From an uncultured Opitutia bacterium (GTDB taxonomy: Bacteria; Verrucomicrobiota; Verrucomicrobiia; Opitutales; UBA953), in assembly GCA_903919185.1 (NCBI GenBank), contig CAIXHF010000129.1, positions 1 to 40,826 of the forward strand: a stretch of DNA of 40,826 bases, read 5' to 3'. This document shows, in pieces, positions 1-9,417 of the stretch. The stretch's first letter is position 1. Every line of letters begins with the position of its first letter. Made by a program: the position numbers and the translations under genes. The notes under the pieces are model-generated. The model saw only the letters and a list, made by a program, of their open reading frames with translations, had not been told where the DNA came from and searched no databases.

Positions 1-3000
1 ACCTGATTAGCATCGTAGAGGCCGCGGGCCTTCAGGATCTTGTCGACCTCGAAGCCCTTCCAATCGTTACCCTTACGGCTGTTCAGCCACCAGGTGGCGA
101 TTTCCTTCAGCTCCTTACGCTGAGAGAGCTCAATCATCGCACCGACGGCCTCAGGGCTATTCGTAAAGGCCAAAGCCGTAACCATTTGCTTAGTCTGGGC
201 CGCATCCAACTTTCCAGAAGTGAGGCGCGCGCGAATACCGGAGACACCAGCGGGCACGTGCAGGCGCCAGGTCAGGCCGGCGAAGGCGTCGCTCCAGGTG
301 GGAGGATCGCCGCCCATGGTCTTGCTGAGGGCGGCGTAGAGTTCGACTTCGCGACCAGTGGCACCGAGGCCGACGGCTTCGAGGTAGGCGCGGTCCTTAC
401 CATCGAAGCGTTGGGCCACTTCGACGAGCGCGGCGAGGGCTTCCGGGCCCTTGAACTCGCGGAGAGCCAAAGCCACTTCACGTCGAACCGCGGGCGAAGC
501 ATCCTTGGCATTAGCCACCGCAAGGTTCAGCACATCGCGGTTAGCGGCGCGGAGGGCGCGGAAGGCCACGAGGCGGCGCTGGGCGTCCGACGAACGGAGT
601 TCGGCCGAGACGAGCGCAGCGCCCTTATCGCCCAACTGGGCGAGCAACCACACGGCACGGGAGGCCACGTAGGGATTAGCGTCCTTGAGCAAGGCGGAGA
701 CTGCCGGTATGGCGGCTTCCCCTTGCGCCTTGAGACGCGCGAAGCCGGCCCCACGGATATTGTTGGCGGGGCTGCTGAGTGCGAGAATCTGGCCTTCGGT
801 GGTGTTGAGGTCGATCTTAGGGACGACGGACTTAAAGCCCTTCGGGGCCAGACGATAGATGGTACCGCTGTAGCGGTTATCGCGCGTGCCGTGACCGCCC
901 ACGCCCGGGTCGAACCAATCGGCGAAGTAGATGGCGCCGTCGGGACCGACGGTGACGTCGGCAGGACGGAACATCGTCTTAAGCACGCCCGTGGCGCGGC
1001 CACCGAGGAAGTCAGAGCCCGCCCATTCCTTCTCCTTATTAGAGGTGATGAAGTCGAAGCGCTCGAGCTTCATGCCGGCGCCATCAGGCTTAGGCAAGTA
1101 GCCGAAGACAACGTTCTTACCGGCCTCGCAGGCCAGGAGCAGGCCGCTCCACTTGTCGCCGAGGGCACCGTTCTCATAAAAGCCCACACCGGTCGGGGAA
1201 CCGCCACCATAGACGTCACCGGCCGGCATGGTGCCGGGGTCGTCTTGGCGCCACTCGGCGGTCGGGGTATCTTGACCCGGGCGCTTATCCGCACCCCAGG
1301 AGCGCTTACCATCCGCCGAAGCGAAGCCGGCGTTGCCGCCTTCCATGATCAGCGAGACGCGGCAAGCGGGCGGATCGTCGTTGTCGCTCTGGTAGAGGTC
1401 ACCGAACGAGTTAATCGCCTGCTCGTAGCTGTTACGGTAGTTGTGGCCGACGATGCGGAGGTCGGAGCCATCGGCGTTCATGCGCACCGAGAAGCCACCA
1501 ATCCAGACATTACCGTCGTCGCTACGCTTGCCGGCGATATTGCCGAGCATGTAAGGACTACCCATGTAGAAATGGCGGCCCGTCTTATCGGTAAAGTCCG
1601 CGCCGGTGTTACCTTGATTGAAATTCCACTTACCGTCGGGGCCTGTGGTCACGCTGTGAAGAGAGTGGTCATGCTGGCGGCCATTGAAGCCCGTCAAGAG
1701 CACTTCGCGCTTATCGACTGCAGGGTCAAAGATACCGTCGCGATTCACGTCGGTATAGACGATGAGGTCCGGCGGCTGCGAGACCACGATCTTACCATCG
1801 ATAGCGGCCACGCCGAGGGGCGAGGCTAGGTTCACATCCTGCACGAAGACCGTCGATTTGTCAGCCTTGCCGGCGCCCGTCGTGTCTTCGAGGACGACGA
1901 TGCGGTCGCCTTCCTTACGGCGACCAGCCTTGCCGCGGTAATTCACGCCTTCAGCGACAAACATCCGACCCTTCTCGTCGAAGTCGATATTTGTCGGGTT
2001 AAAGAGCATCGGTGAAGTCGCCCAGACCGTGACCTCAAAACCTTCAGGCACGGTGAAGAGTTCCGGCGGAACGAGCATCGGACCATCTTCTACCGCTACG
2101 GCCTTCTCTTCATCAGGCTTCTGGGTGAAGACCAGGAAACGGACCGCAGCCGGACTGCGCTTACCGCCGCGCTCAAAACCACCATCGTCGATGGCGACTT
2201 GCGTACGGAAGCCGACTACGCCCGCAGGGAGATCGTAGGCGATGACCGAAGTGGCATGAGTGCCAATACCGTTGGTGTAGACCTTGCCAGCGACCGAGAG
2301 CGGTCCCTTGGAATTATTCTTACCCACGAGCACGGCGCCGTGGCTGGCGGTGGCGGACTTCCACTTCAGGTCGATGAGGTTCTTCGTCGTGCCGTCGGCC
2401 ATGAGCAACGTCGGCTCAATCCAAGCGACCCAGTCGCTGTTGTTGTCACCGAGATCGGAGACCAGCAGGTAAAGTTCCTTCGCACCCTTGAGGTCGGCAG
2501 TCAGTTCGGTGAGGCGAACCTTATCCTTGGTAGTGATGTCCTTGGTCTGAGCCACGGGCTTCCCCGCGGCTGGCGTGGCGGCCGGCGTGGCGGCCGGCCT
2601 CGCCGCCTTCGGGACGGCTGGGGCGGCGATTACAGGAGCACCTGCGGCTGGGCGGCCAAACTTGGCTTCGCGGTCTACCTGGATGGCGGCGGCCGGAATC
2701 TTAGCGAACTCGCCCGGCTGCGGGACCTTGAGACGAGCCGGGTTCTTACCCTTATCATCCATGTTAGCATTGAGCTCGTCTTCCGAGACCGGAGTAGACT
2801 TCACGCCCGTTGTGGGCACTTCGACCTTCGCGGCCCAGACGATGGCGTTGAGGGCCAAGGTCCGGAAGCCATCGATGGCCCAGTTGCGATGGTTATGACC
2901 ACCGGAGAAACCGACACCACGACCGCCATCAGCGCGCTCGATGCCCCACATCAAGGTCTGCACCTTGCCGAGGCCATCGACGCCATGCTCGTTCCACAGA

Positions 3001-3617
3001 TTAATATACTGCTTCACGTTCTCACGGGTCGGTACCGCTGTGACGAGGTCGAGTACCTTGCTGCGGTCGGCCGGGAAACGCATGTTGTAATAGAACTCAT
3101 CATAGGCCTGGACGAGGCCATTGACGCCACGGGACACCGGATGATTCGGGAGTGCCTTGAGGTCAGCGACCCAGTGCGGGTTAACGGACCAGCCCGACTC
3201 AAACGCGCCCCCAATCCATGGACGGTAGTACTTTTCGCCATCCTTGGCATCTGGGTGGACGGCGTAGTGCATGAAGACGATGCCCGTGCCCTTCTTGGCC
3301 AGCGCATCGACCTTCTCCCAGCCCTTGCCCACAACGCTCGTGCCGTCGGCATAAATGACGAGGCACTTAATGCCCTCGAGGATAGCCTCGTCTTTGGGCC
3401 AACCGCTGACGACCACGGCCTTGAGGCCTAAGCCGCTCTGCTCATTAATGGCCTTAGCCAATAGTTCCGAGCCCGCCTTAAACTCGTGCTCACCATGGCC
3501 ATGCGACCGGCCGCCCGCCAGGAAGACGATGTCGGCGGCCGCTTGGGCGGCGAGCGAAGCGAGGAGACAAGCGGCCACGACGGCGACGCGGGTCCAGGGA
3601 CGTAGGATATTATTCAT
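1..3617 (-). CDS. ThuA domain / NPCBM / PVC-type membrane-bound dehydrogenase / HEAT-repeat protein, 3' truncated by window edge
   Basis: About 1205 residues are readable from an ATG at 3617-3615 and the frame runs open off the left edge. The start gives a clear Sec signal peptide (about residues 1-27, ending LASLAAQAAA). Next comes a ThuA-like domain (about 28-290; VFLAGGRSHGHGEHEF near its start, GVGFSGGHNHRNW near its end). An Ala/Pro linker lies at about 315-345. An NPCBM-like beta-sandwich follows (about 350-500; NGIGTHATSV). Then there is a six-bladed propeller of the PVC 'putative membrane-bound dehydrogenase' type (about 515-920; PEGFEVTVWATSP, ADWFDPGVGGHGTRDNRY). HEAT-like helical repeats start near 940. 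Relatives usually end in a heme-binding CxxCH domain, which would lie outside the window. The likely role is periplasmic oxidation of a sugar or sugar alcohol, with the ThuA part linked to keto-sugar or trehalose use; the substrate is unknown. It is divergent from the gene at 3797. Large ORFs on the opposite strand are shadows. Confidence 0.9.
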   Translation of the reverse strand, partial: MNNILRPWTRVAVVAACLLASLAAQAAADIVFLAGGRSHGHGEHEFKAGSELLAKAINEQSGLGLKAVVVSGWPKDEAILEGIKCLVIYADGTSVVGKGWEKVDALAKKGTGIVFMHYAVHPDAKDGEKYYRPWIGGAFESGWSVNPHWVADLKALPNHPVSRGVNGLVQAYDEFYYNMRFPADRSKVLDLVTAVPTRENVKQYINLWNEHGVDGLGKVQTLMWGIERADGGRGVGFSGGHNHRNWAIDGFRTLALNAIVWAAKVEVPTTGVKSTPVSEDELNANMDDKGKNPARLKVPQPGEFAKIPAAAIQVDREAKFGRPAAGAPVIAAPAVPKAARPAATPAATPAAGKPVAQTKDITTKDKVRLTELTADLKGAKELYLLVSDLGDNNSDWVAWIEPTLLMADGTTKNLIDLKWKSATASHGAVLVGKNNSKGPLSVAGKVYTNGIGTHATSVIAYDLPAGVVGFRTQVAIDDGGFERGGKRSPAAVRFLVFTQKPDEEKAVAVEDGPMLVPPELFTVPEGFEVTVWATSPMLFNPTNIDFDEKGRMFVAEGVNYRGKAGRRKEGDRIVVLEDTTGAGKADKSTVFVQDVNLASPLGVAAIDGKIVVSQPPDLIVYTDVNRDGIFDPAVDKREVLLTGFNGRQHDHSLHSVTTGPDGKWNFNQGNTGADFTDKTGRHFYMGSPYMLGNIAGKRSDDGNVWIGGFSVRMNADGSDLRIVGHNYRNSYEQAINSFGDLYQSDNDDPPACRVSLIMEGGNAGFASADGKRSWGADKRPGQDTPTAEWRQDDPGTMPAGDVYGGGSPTGVGFYENGALGDKWSGLLLACEAGKNVVFGYLPKPDGAGMKLERFDFITSNKEKEWAGSDFLGGRATGVLKTMFRPADVTVGPDGAIYFADWFDPGVGGHGTRDNRYSGTIYRLAPKGFKSVVPKIDLNTTEGQILALSSPANNIRGAGFARLKAQGEAAIPAVSALLKDANPYVASRAVWLLAQLGDKGAALVSAELRSSDAQRRLVAFRALRAANRDVLNLAVANAKDASPAVRREVALALREFKGPEALAALVEVAQRFDGKDRAYLEAVGLGATGREVELYAALSKTMGGDPPTWSDAFAGLTWRLHVPAGVSGIRARLTSGKLDAAQTKQMVTALAFTNSPEAVGAMIELSQRKELKEIATWWLNSRKGNDWKGFEVDKILKARGLYDANQ

Positions 3618-3715
3618 AAGAATGATGGGGCGAGCCGGGGGTAGACGGCACCCCTCACAGACAGCGGATAACGGGAAAGGTTGGAAGGAAAAACCCCGCG
3701 GGAGCCAAACCATCG

Positions 3716-3743
3716 AACGGGGAGCCCGCGAAAGCCCGTTTTT
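3716..3743 (+). other. Terminator-like hairpin in the divergent intergenic region
   Basis: AACGGG (3716-3721) can pair with CCCGTT (3735-3740) across a 13-nt loop, and the stem runs into a T tract (3739-3743). No gene ends here on the plus strand. It would therefore be a leader attenuator, a boundary element, or chance. Confidence 0.25.
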
Positions 3744-3744
3744 A

Positions 3745-3763
3745 CCCCAATTTGACATTGGGG
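3745..3763. promoter_or_regulatory. Perfect 7-bp inverted repeat enclosing a -35-like TTGACA, candidate operator
   Basis: CCCCAAT (3745-3751) and ATTGGGG (3757-3763) are exact reverse complements around a 5-nt centre, TTGAC. The hexamer TTGACA (3752-3757) overlaps the palindrome. TAGGGT at 3773-3778 is a poor -10 match with a short 15-bp spacer. The site lies in the 179-bp gap between divergent catabolic genes, where a transcription factor site would be expected. The symmetry is seen directly; its function is inferred. Confidence 0.4.
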
Positions 3764-3796
3764 GAACATTCATAGGGTGTTCTTGTTAGACCCTAT

Positions 3797-6700
3797 ATGA
3801 AAGCCCCTGCCTTCCTACTTCTGGCAGGCCTCGCCCTGACTGGGCGTTTGGCCGGGGCGGAGCCCACCCCGACGGCTGCCCAGCTCGAGTTCTTCGAGAA
3901 GGAAGTCCGCCCGATCTTGGTCGAAAACTGCTACGAGTGCCATGGGCCTAAGAAGCAGAAGTCGAGCCTGCGCCTAGACTCCCGGGCTTACATTCTCAAA
4001 GGCGGGGAAGTCGGTCCGGTCGTCGTGCCCGGCCAGCCCGAGCAGAGCCGCCTCATCCTCGCGATTAACCACACGAAGCGCAAGGACGTTGAAGCCATGC
4101 CGAGCGAGGAGAAGAAACTCGCGCCCAAGGATATTGCCGCGCTCACCGAATGGGTTCGCCAAGGGCTTCCTTGGCCGACGACGGGTCAGCCAGAAATCTC
4201 CGACCCACGCAAGCACTGGGCCTTCCAGCCAATCACCAACCCGGCGCTCCCGAAAGTCTCGGCGACGGACCGCGTCCGTAATGATGTCGACCGTTTCGTC
4301 CTCGCTAAACTGGAAGCCAACGGCCTGACCTACTCCCCCGAAGCCCCGAAGGAAACGCTGATTCGTCGCACTTACTTTGCGTTGCACGGCTTGCCGCCCT
4401 CCGCCGCCGAGGTCGAACGTTTCGTGGCCGATCGCGACCCACAGGCGTACGATAAACTCGTTGACCGCCTCCTCGCCGCGCCGGCCTTCGGTGAACGCTG
4501 GGGCCGTCACTGGCTCGATGTTGCGCGTTACGCCGACACTAAGGGCTACGTCTTCGAAGAGGAACGTCGTTACGCCTACGCCTACACTTATCGCGATTGG
4601 GTGGTCGGGGCCTTCAATCAGGATATGCCTTATGATCGGTTCCTTAAGCTGCAACTCGCCGCCGATTCACTTGTGACCGGCGAAGACACCCGCGACTTGG
4701 CGGCCTTGGGCTTCCTGACCCTCGGTCGACGCTTCCTCAATAACCAACAGGACATCATCGACGACCGCATCGACGTGGTCATGCGCGGCACGCAAGGGCT
4801 CACGATGGGCTGCGCCCGGTGCCATGACCACAAATCCGACCCCCTGCCCTCCACGGATTACTACTCCCTCTACGCGATTTTCAACTCGAGCGAAGAGCCC
4901 AAGGACAAGCCACTACTGAAGCCATTCACACCGACCGCCGAGACGCTCGAATTCGAAAAAGAACTTGCCGCCAAGGAAGCCAAGGTCGTCGACTTCCGGA
5001 CCAGTCGTCGCGAAGGCTCCTTAGCGGCCGTCAAGACCACCGCTTACCTCGGCGTACTCCGCCGCTCGCTCGCCGACGCGAAGTTTGACGATGCCCAGGA
5101 AGCCAAGCGCCTCGCCCTCTACCCTTCGATCCTCGCCGGCTGGAAGAAAACACTGAAGCCTCGCCTCGTCGCCACGGACCCGCAGTTCGGGCTCTGGGCA
5201 CGACTCGTCGGCACGCCCGACGACGCCTTCAAAGCCAAGCTGACCGCCGAGCTACTTGCCAAGTCCGCCACGCCGATCGACGCGACGCTTCAAGCGGCCT
5301 TGACCAAGAAGATGCCGGCGAAGTTCGACGAACTCATCGCGGTCTACGGTGAGCTCCTGTCGACCTCCCGTGGTAACCCCACCCTTGAGTGCAAGCCTTG
5401 GCGTGAACTCATCGAAGCTCCGACCGGACCGACCGGACCGACCGCCGATAGCCTCGTCGGTTCATACGTCGTCGCCGACGCCCAGCTGCACCGCAAACTC
5501 ATCCGCGAAGTCGAAGCCTTCAAAGCCAGCCCCAAGAGCCCACCGCGGGCCATGGCCATCGTCGACAAAGCTCAACCGGTGAACGGTAACGTTTTCCTCC
5601 GCGGTAATCCGGGACGCCCGGGCAAGAACGTCACACGACACTACCTCGAAATCCTTTCGCCGGACGGCAAGCCCACGGACTTCAAGCGCGGCAGCGGTCG
5701 CCTGGAACTCGCCGAGTCTATCGCCAATGCCAGCAATCCTTTAACCGCCCGCGTGATGGTTAACCGCGTCTGGGATCAGGTCTTTGGCCAACCACTGGTC
5801 GAGACCCTCAGCGACTTCGGCGTCCGCACGGCTGCCCCCGCTAACCCTGCGCTGCTTGACGGATTGGCAACGCGCTTCATCGCTGACCAATGGTCGACCA
5901 AGAAACTTATTCGAACCCTCGTGACCTCGGCGGCTTTCCGCCAAGCGTCGGAAACCCACAAGGCTGGCCTAGCGAAAGACCCTGAGAACCGCCTGCTCTG
6001 GCGCATGAATCGCCGCCGGGCCGATTTCGAGACCATGCGTGACAGCATCCTCGCCATCTCCGGCCAGTTCGAGACTAAGCTCGGTGGCCAGCCCTTTGAC
6101 CTCGTTGCCAATTTCAGCACGCCCCGGCGGACCATCTACGCCTTGATCGACCGCCAGAACCTCCCGGCCGTCTTCCGCACCTTCGACTTCGCCAACCCCG
6201 ACTACCACGTCGCCCGTCGCAATGAAACCACGACGCCCCAGCAAGCGCTCTGGATGATGAACCACCCCTTCACGCGTCAACAGGCGGACAAACTCGCGGA
6301 GAAAATCGCCCCAGCGACCACCGATGAAGAGAAGGTTCGCCAGCTCTACCGTGCCATCCTCGCCCGCGACCCGAAGTCCGCGGAGATTAAGCAAGCCTTG
6401 GCCTACGTCACCGAAGTCCGCCAAGCCCCCGCGCCCGCCAACTGGTTGAGTGGCATCGGCGGCTACGACCCCAAAACCAAGAAAGTCACCTTCACCGAGA
6501 TGAAAGTGTTCAAGAAAGATACCCTGACCCCGACAGACAAGTATCCGGATGCCACGAGCGCGAATGGCCATGCTGCGCTGAACGCGAAAGGCGGCCATCC
6601 TGGCAATGATGCGCAACACGCCGTCATCCGACGGTGGTCCGCTGGCGGCGGCGGCGAATTCCGCATCGATGGTGACCTCAAGGTGCCCACCCCCCAAAGC

Positions 6701-7018
6701 CTGGGCGTCCGCGCCCGCATTGTCTCCGCCCAGCGCGGCCAACTGGGGGAGTGGACCTGCCTCGGCGGCGCGTCGGTCCCCGTCGTCCTCGAAAAAGTCG
6801 TCGTCGCCCCGGGCGATACCGTGGACTTCATACTCGACGACCTAAACGGCGCAAACAGCGACAGCTTCAGTTGGGCCCCCGTACTCAAGGACGCCCGTAC
6901 TGGTGAAATTATTGATGCAGCCTCCGCGGGCTTTAACCGCAAGAGTTCGCCACAATCCCCTTGGTCCTCGCTCGCGCAGATTCTCTTCGCCAGCAACGAA
7001 TTCAACTTTGCCGAATAA
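3797..7018 (+). CDS. PSD1-type cytochrome c / DUF1549 / DUF1553 protein (pair 1)
   Basis: A 1073-residue exported protein. The signal peptide is about residues 1-21. The planctomycete cytochrome c domain has the heme motif C45-x2-C48-H49 (CYECHG). DUF1549 follows (about 155-370) with GERWGRHWLDVARYADT and a second CxxCH-like motif at C339-C342-H343 (CARCHDHKSDP). DUF1553 spans about 620-1070 (NPLTARVMVNRVWDQVFG; ARRNETTTPQQALWMMN). A beta-rich segment of about 150 residues (roughly 880-1030) sits between the body of DUF1553 and its usual closing helix (SLAQILFASNEF), so it looks like an insertion. The protein is probably periplasmic and redox-active; biochemical function in this family is poorly established. 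It is followed after 2 bp by its DUF1501 partner. Residues PTGPTGPT (about DNA 5420-5445) come from a small 9-bp repeat. Confidence 0.93.
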   Translation: MKAPAFLLLAGLALTGRLAGAEPTPTAAQLEFFEKEVRPILVENCYECHGPKKQKSSLRLDSRAYILKGGEVGPVVVPGQPEQSRLILAINHTKRKDVEAMPSEEKKLAPKDIAALTEWVRQGLPWPTTGQPEISDPRKHWAFQPITNPALPKVSATDRVRNDVDRFVLAKLEANGLTYSPEAPKETLIRRTYFALHGLPPSAAEVERFVADRDPQAYDKLVDRLLAAPAFGERWGRHWLDVARYADTKGYVFEEERRYAYAYTYRDWVVGAFNQDMPYDRFLKLQLAADSLVTGEDTRDLAALGFLTLGRRFLNNQQDIIDDRIDVVMRGTQGLTMGCARCHDHKSDPLPSTDYYSLYAIFNSSEEPKDKPLLKPFTPTAETLEFEKELAAKEAKVVDFRTSRREGSLAAVKTTAYLGVLRRSLADAKFDDAQEAKRLALYPSILAGWKKTLKPRLVATDPQFGLWARLVGTPDDAFKAKLTAELLAKSATPIDATLQAALTKKMPAKFDELIAVYGELLSTSRGNPTLECKPWRELIEAPTGPTGPTADSLVGSYVVADAQLHRKLIREVEAFKASPKSPPRAMAIVDKAQPVNGNVFLRGNPGRPGKNVTRHYLEILSPDGKPTDFKRGSGRLELAESIANASNPLTARVMVNRVWDQVFGQPLVETLSDFGVRTAAPANPALLDGLATRFIADQWSTKKLIRTLVTSAAFRQASETHKAGLAKDPENRLLWRMNRRRADFETMRDSILAISGQFETKLGGQPFDLVANFSTPRRTIYALIDRQNLPAVFRTFDFANPDYHVARRNETTTPQQALWMMNHPFTRQQADKLAEKIAPATTDEEKVRQLYRAILARDPKSAEIKQALAYVTEVRQAPAPANWLSGIGGYDPKTKKVTFTEMKVFKKDTLTPTDKYPDATSANGHAALNAKGGHPGNDAQHAVIRRWSAGGGGEFRIDGDLKVPTPQSLGVRARIVSAQRGQLGEWTCLGGASVPVVLEKVVVAPGDTVDFILDDLNGANSDSFSWAPVLKDARTGEIIDAASAGFNRKSSPQSPWSSLAQILFASNEFNFAE

Positions 7019-7020
7019 GC

Positions 7021-8457
7021 ATGCACCACGACCCCACTTTCATCCATAGTCGCCGGGAGTTCCTGCGGAAGTGCGGCATGGGCATGGGCGGCTTGGCCTT
7101 CGCGTCGTTACTGCAGCGCGACCTGCACGGCGCCACGACTTCGGTCAACCCACTGCACCCGTTGGCACCGCGCCGCGCGCCGCTGCCGTCGAAGATCAAG
7201 CACGTCATCCATATCTTCGCCAACGGCGGTCCTTCGCACGTCGACACCTTTGACCGGAAGACCTCGCTCGATAAATACCACGGCCAGAAGCTGCCGGGCG
7301 ACTACATCGCGACTGAACGCAAGACCGGGGCAGCTTTCCGCTCGCCCTTCACCTGGAAGCGTTACGGCAAGAGCGGCCTCGAGGCCAGCGAGCTCTTTGC
7401 CAAGACTGCTGAGTTTGCCGATGACCTCTGTGTCATCCGCTCGATGCAGGCGAACGTGCCCAACCACGAGCCTTCGCTCCTACTGATGAATTGCGGCGAA
7501 GCCCGCCAGGTTCGTCCCAGCATGGGTTCGTGGGTGACCTACGGGCTCGGCACCGAAAACGAAAACCTCCCGGGCTTCATCACCCTCTGTCCGGGCGGCT
7601 ATCCGATTCAGGAAACCCAGAACTGGCAGTGCGGCTTCCTCCCCGGCGTTTACCAAGGCAACTACGTCGACTCGTCCAAAAAGACCGTCGAAGAACTTAT
7701 CGAGAATATCCGCAATACGGGCCTCTCACGTCCGGCGCAGCGCAAGCAGCTCGACCTCCTCGCGCGCATCAACGCCTCGCACCAATCGCTCCACCCGCAG
7801 GATGCCGCCCTCGAAGCCCGCGCCCAGTCGTTCGAGATGGCCTACCGCATGCAGCTCGAAGCTACCGATGCCTTTGATATCAGCCGTGAATCGATCTCGA
7901 CTCGCGAAATGTATGGCGACACCACGCAAGGTCGCCAATTCCTGATCGCCCGCCGCCTCGTGGAACGTGGCGTGCGTTTCGTCCAACTCTGGCATGGCGC
8001 TGGCCAGCCGTGGGACAGCCACGACGACCTGGAAGTCAACCACCGCAAGTTGGCGCACGAGGCTGACCAACCGATTGCCGCACTCCTCGCCGACCTCAAG
8101 CGCAGTGGCATGCTCGATTCCACACTCGTCATCTGGGGCGGTGAATTCGGCCGCACCCCGACCGTCGAACTCCCCACGCCTGGCTCCAACGCGGGTAAGA
8201 TTAATGGCCGCGACCACAACCACCACGGCTTCACGATGTGGATGGCGGGTGGCGGCGTCCGCGGTGGGACAGTTTACGGCGAGACCGACGAGTTCGGCTT
8301 CAAGTCCGTCAAGGACGTCGTCCACGTACACGACCTCCATGCGACGATCATGAAGCTCCTCGGCTTTAACCACGAAGAGTTCACCTTCCGCCACGCTGGC
8401 CGTGATTATCGCCTGACCGACGTCCACGGTAAGGTCGTGCAGGGGCTGATCGCCTGA
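7021..8457 (+). CDS. Tat-exported DUF1501 protein (pair 1)
   Basis: The chosen start is the ATG at 7021, giving 478 residues. The open frame extends 20 codons upstream to a TTG, but that would overlap the PSD1 gene and bury the Tat signal. The N-terminus has SRREFLRKC followed by a hydrophobic stretch, a twin-arginine signal. Family features include HVIHIFANGGPSHVDTFDRK near the start, LVIWGGEFGRTP, GRDHNHHGF and the closing DYRLTDVHGKVVQGLIA. DUF1501 belongs to the alkaline phosphatase/sulfatase fold, and metal-dependent hydrolysis outside the cytoplasm is the usual inference, though no activity is proven. It is always paired with a PSD1 protein in this window, and here the gap is only 2 bp. 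Confidence 0.93.
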   Translation: MHHDPTFIHSRREFLRKCGMGMGGLAFASLLQRDLHGATTSVNPLHPLAPRRAPLPSKIKHVIHIFANGGPSHVDTFDRKTSLDKYHGQKLPGDYIATERKTGAAFRSPFTWKRYGKSGLEASELFAKTAEFADDLCVIRSMQANVPNHEPSLLLMNCGEARQVRPSMGSWVTYGLGTENENLPGFITLCPGGYPIQETQNWQCGFLPGVYQGNYVDSSKKTVEELIENIRNTGLSRPAQRKQLDLLARINASHQSLHPQDAALEARAQSFEMAYRMQLEATDAFDISRESISTREMYGDTTQGRQFLIARRLVERGVRFVQLWHGAGQPWDSHDDLEVNHRKLAHEADQPIAALLADLKRSGMLDSTLVIWGGEFGRTPTVELPTPGSNAGKINGRDHNHHGFTMWMAGGGVRGGTVYGETDEFGFKSVKDVVHVHDLHATIMKLLGFNHEEFTFRHAGRDYRLTDVHGKVVQGLIA

Positions 8458-8548
8458 CCGGTCATTTAGTTAAGAAGACCCGGGGCGCTCACTTCACGCT
8501 TCCCCTCCGCAGGGTGTCGCCCAACCTACGGACTACCCCTGCCCCGCC

Positions 8549-9415
8549 ATGCGTCGACTGCTTGCCCTCTGCCTAATCCTCCTCGTCGGCTATGGACCCA
8601 GCTTCGCCGCGGAAACCCCGACGGACGTCAAGGTCCTCAAGGATATCGTCTACCGGACCGGCAATGACCTCACCGCCTACGAGGCGGAACGTTGCAAGTT
8701 GGACGTCACCTTGCCGGCCAAAAGCGCCACGCCCTTCGCCACCTATGTTTGGTTCTACGGGGGTGGCTTAAAGAAAGGCAGCAAAGGACTCGCCTCCGAG
8801 CATTGCGCCGAAATCGCCGCGAGCTTCGCCCGCGAAGGCATCGCGGTAGTCGTGCCCGATTACCGACTCAGCCCGCAGGCGAAATACCCAGAGTATGTCG
8901 ACGATGCCGCCGCGGCCTTCGCTTGGACGGTGCGCAACATCGGCCGGATGGGCGGAGACCCGCGTAAGGTCTTCATCGGCGGCCATTCCGCGGGCGGCTA
9001 CCTCGCACTCATGGTGGGCTTTGACGCCAGCCGACTCAAACCCTACGGCCTCAGCCTAAAAGACATCGCCGGCATCGCGCAGGTCAGTGGCCAAGTCTTT
9101 ACGCATTACACCATCCGCGAGGAACGCGGCCAAGGTCGCTACAGCGTTACCTCGGACGAAGCCGCCCCCGCCTTCTACGTGCAGAAGACCCTACCGCCAG
9201 TCCTGACGCTCTACTCGGATCACGACATGACCGGCCGGGCGGAAGAAAATCAATTCCTGATTGCGATGCTCAAGGGCGCAGGACATGTCGAAACCTACTC
9301 ACTTAAAGTGACGGATACCGACCACGGCAGTATTGGGCACAACCTGCGGTTCACCGATGACCCTGGCCACAAGGCCGTGCTGCAATTCATCCGTAAGCAG
9401 GTCGAGAGCCGCTAA
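8549..9415 (+). CDS. Secreted alpha/beta hydrolase (esterase/lipase-like)
   Basis: 288 residues with a signal peptide (about 1-20). The oxyanion-hole motif appears as FYGGG at about 69-73 instead of the commoner HGGG. The nucleophile is in GHSAGG (S147). A candidate Asp is in LYSDHD and a candidate His in DTDHGSIGHN near the C-terminus. PDYRLSPQAKYPEYVDD is typical of the acetyl-esterase/BD-FAE group. It probably removes acyl groups from glycans or plant or algal material; the substrate is inferred. It lies 91 bp after pair 1 and 2 bp before a serine hydrolase gene, so these two are probably one transcript. Confidence 0.88.
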   Translation: MRRLLALCLILLVGYGPSFAAETPTDVKVLKDIVYRTGNDLTAYEAERCKLDVTLPAKSATPFATYVWFYGGGLKKGSKGLASEHCAEIAASFAREGIAVVVPDYRLSPQAKYPEYVDDAAAAFAWTVRNIGRMGGDPRKVFIGGHSAGGYLALMVGFDASRLKPYGLSLKDIAGIAQVSGQVFTHYTIREERGQGRYSVTSDEAAPAFYVQKTLPPVLTLYSDHDMTGRAEENQFLIAMLKGAGHVETYSLKVTDTDHGSIGHNLRFTDDPGHKAVLQFIRKQVESR

Positions 9416-9417
9416 AT

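Noticed and set aside
186-3431. Long plus-strand open frames (547 and 410 codons)
   Set aside because: They are antisense shadows of the ThuA/dehydrogenase gene. The minus-strand frame gives a signal peptide and recognisable domains; these do not.
5415-5445. Short 9-bp repeat in the first PSD1 gene
   Set aside because: In-frame, three short copies giving PTGPTGPT. This is ordinary linker variation with no sign of mobility.
6961-7020. Upstream TTG start for the first DUF1501 gene
   Set aside because: It lies inside the PSD1 gene and adds 20 residues before a Tat signal that should be near the N-terminus. ATG 7021 fits better.
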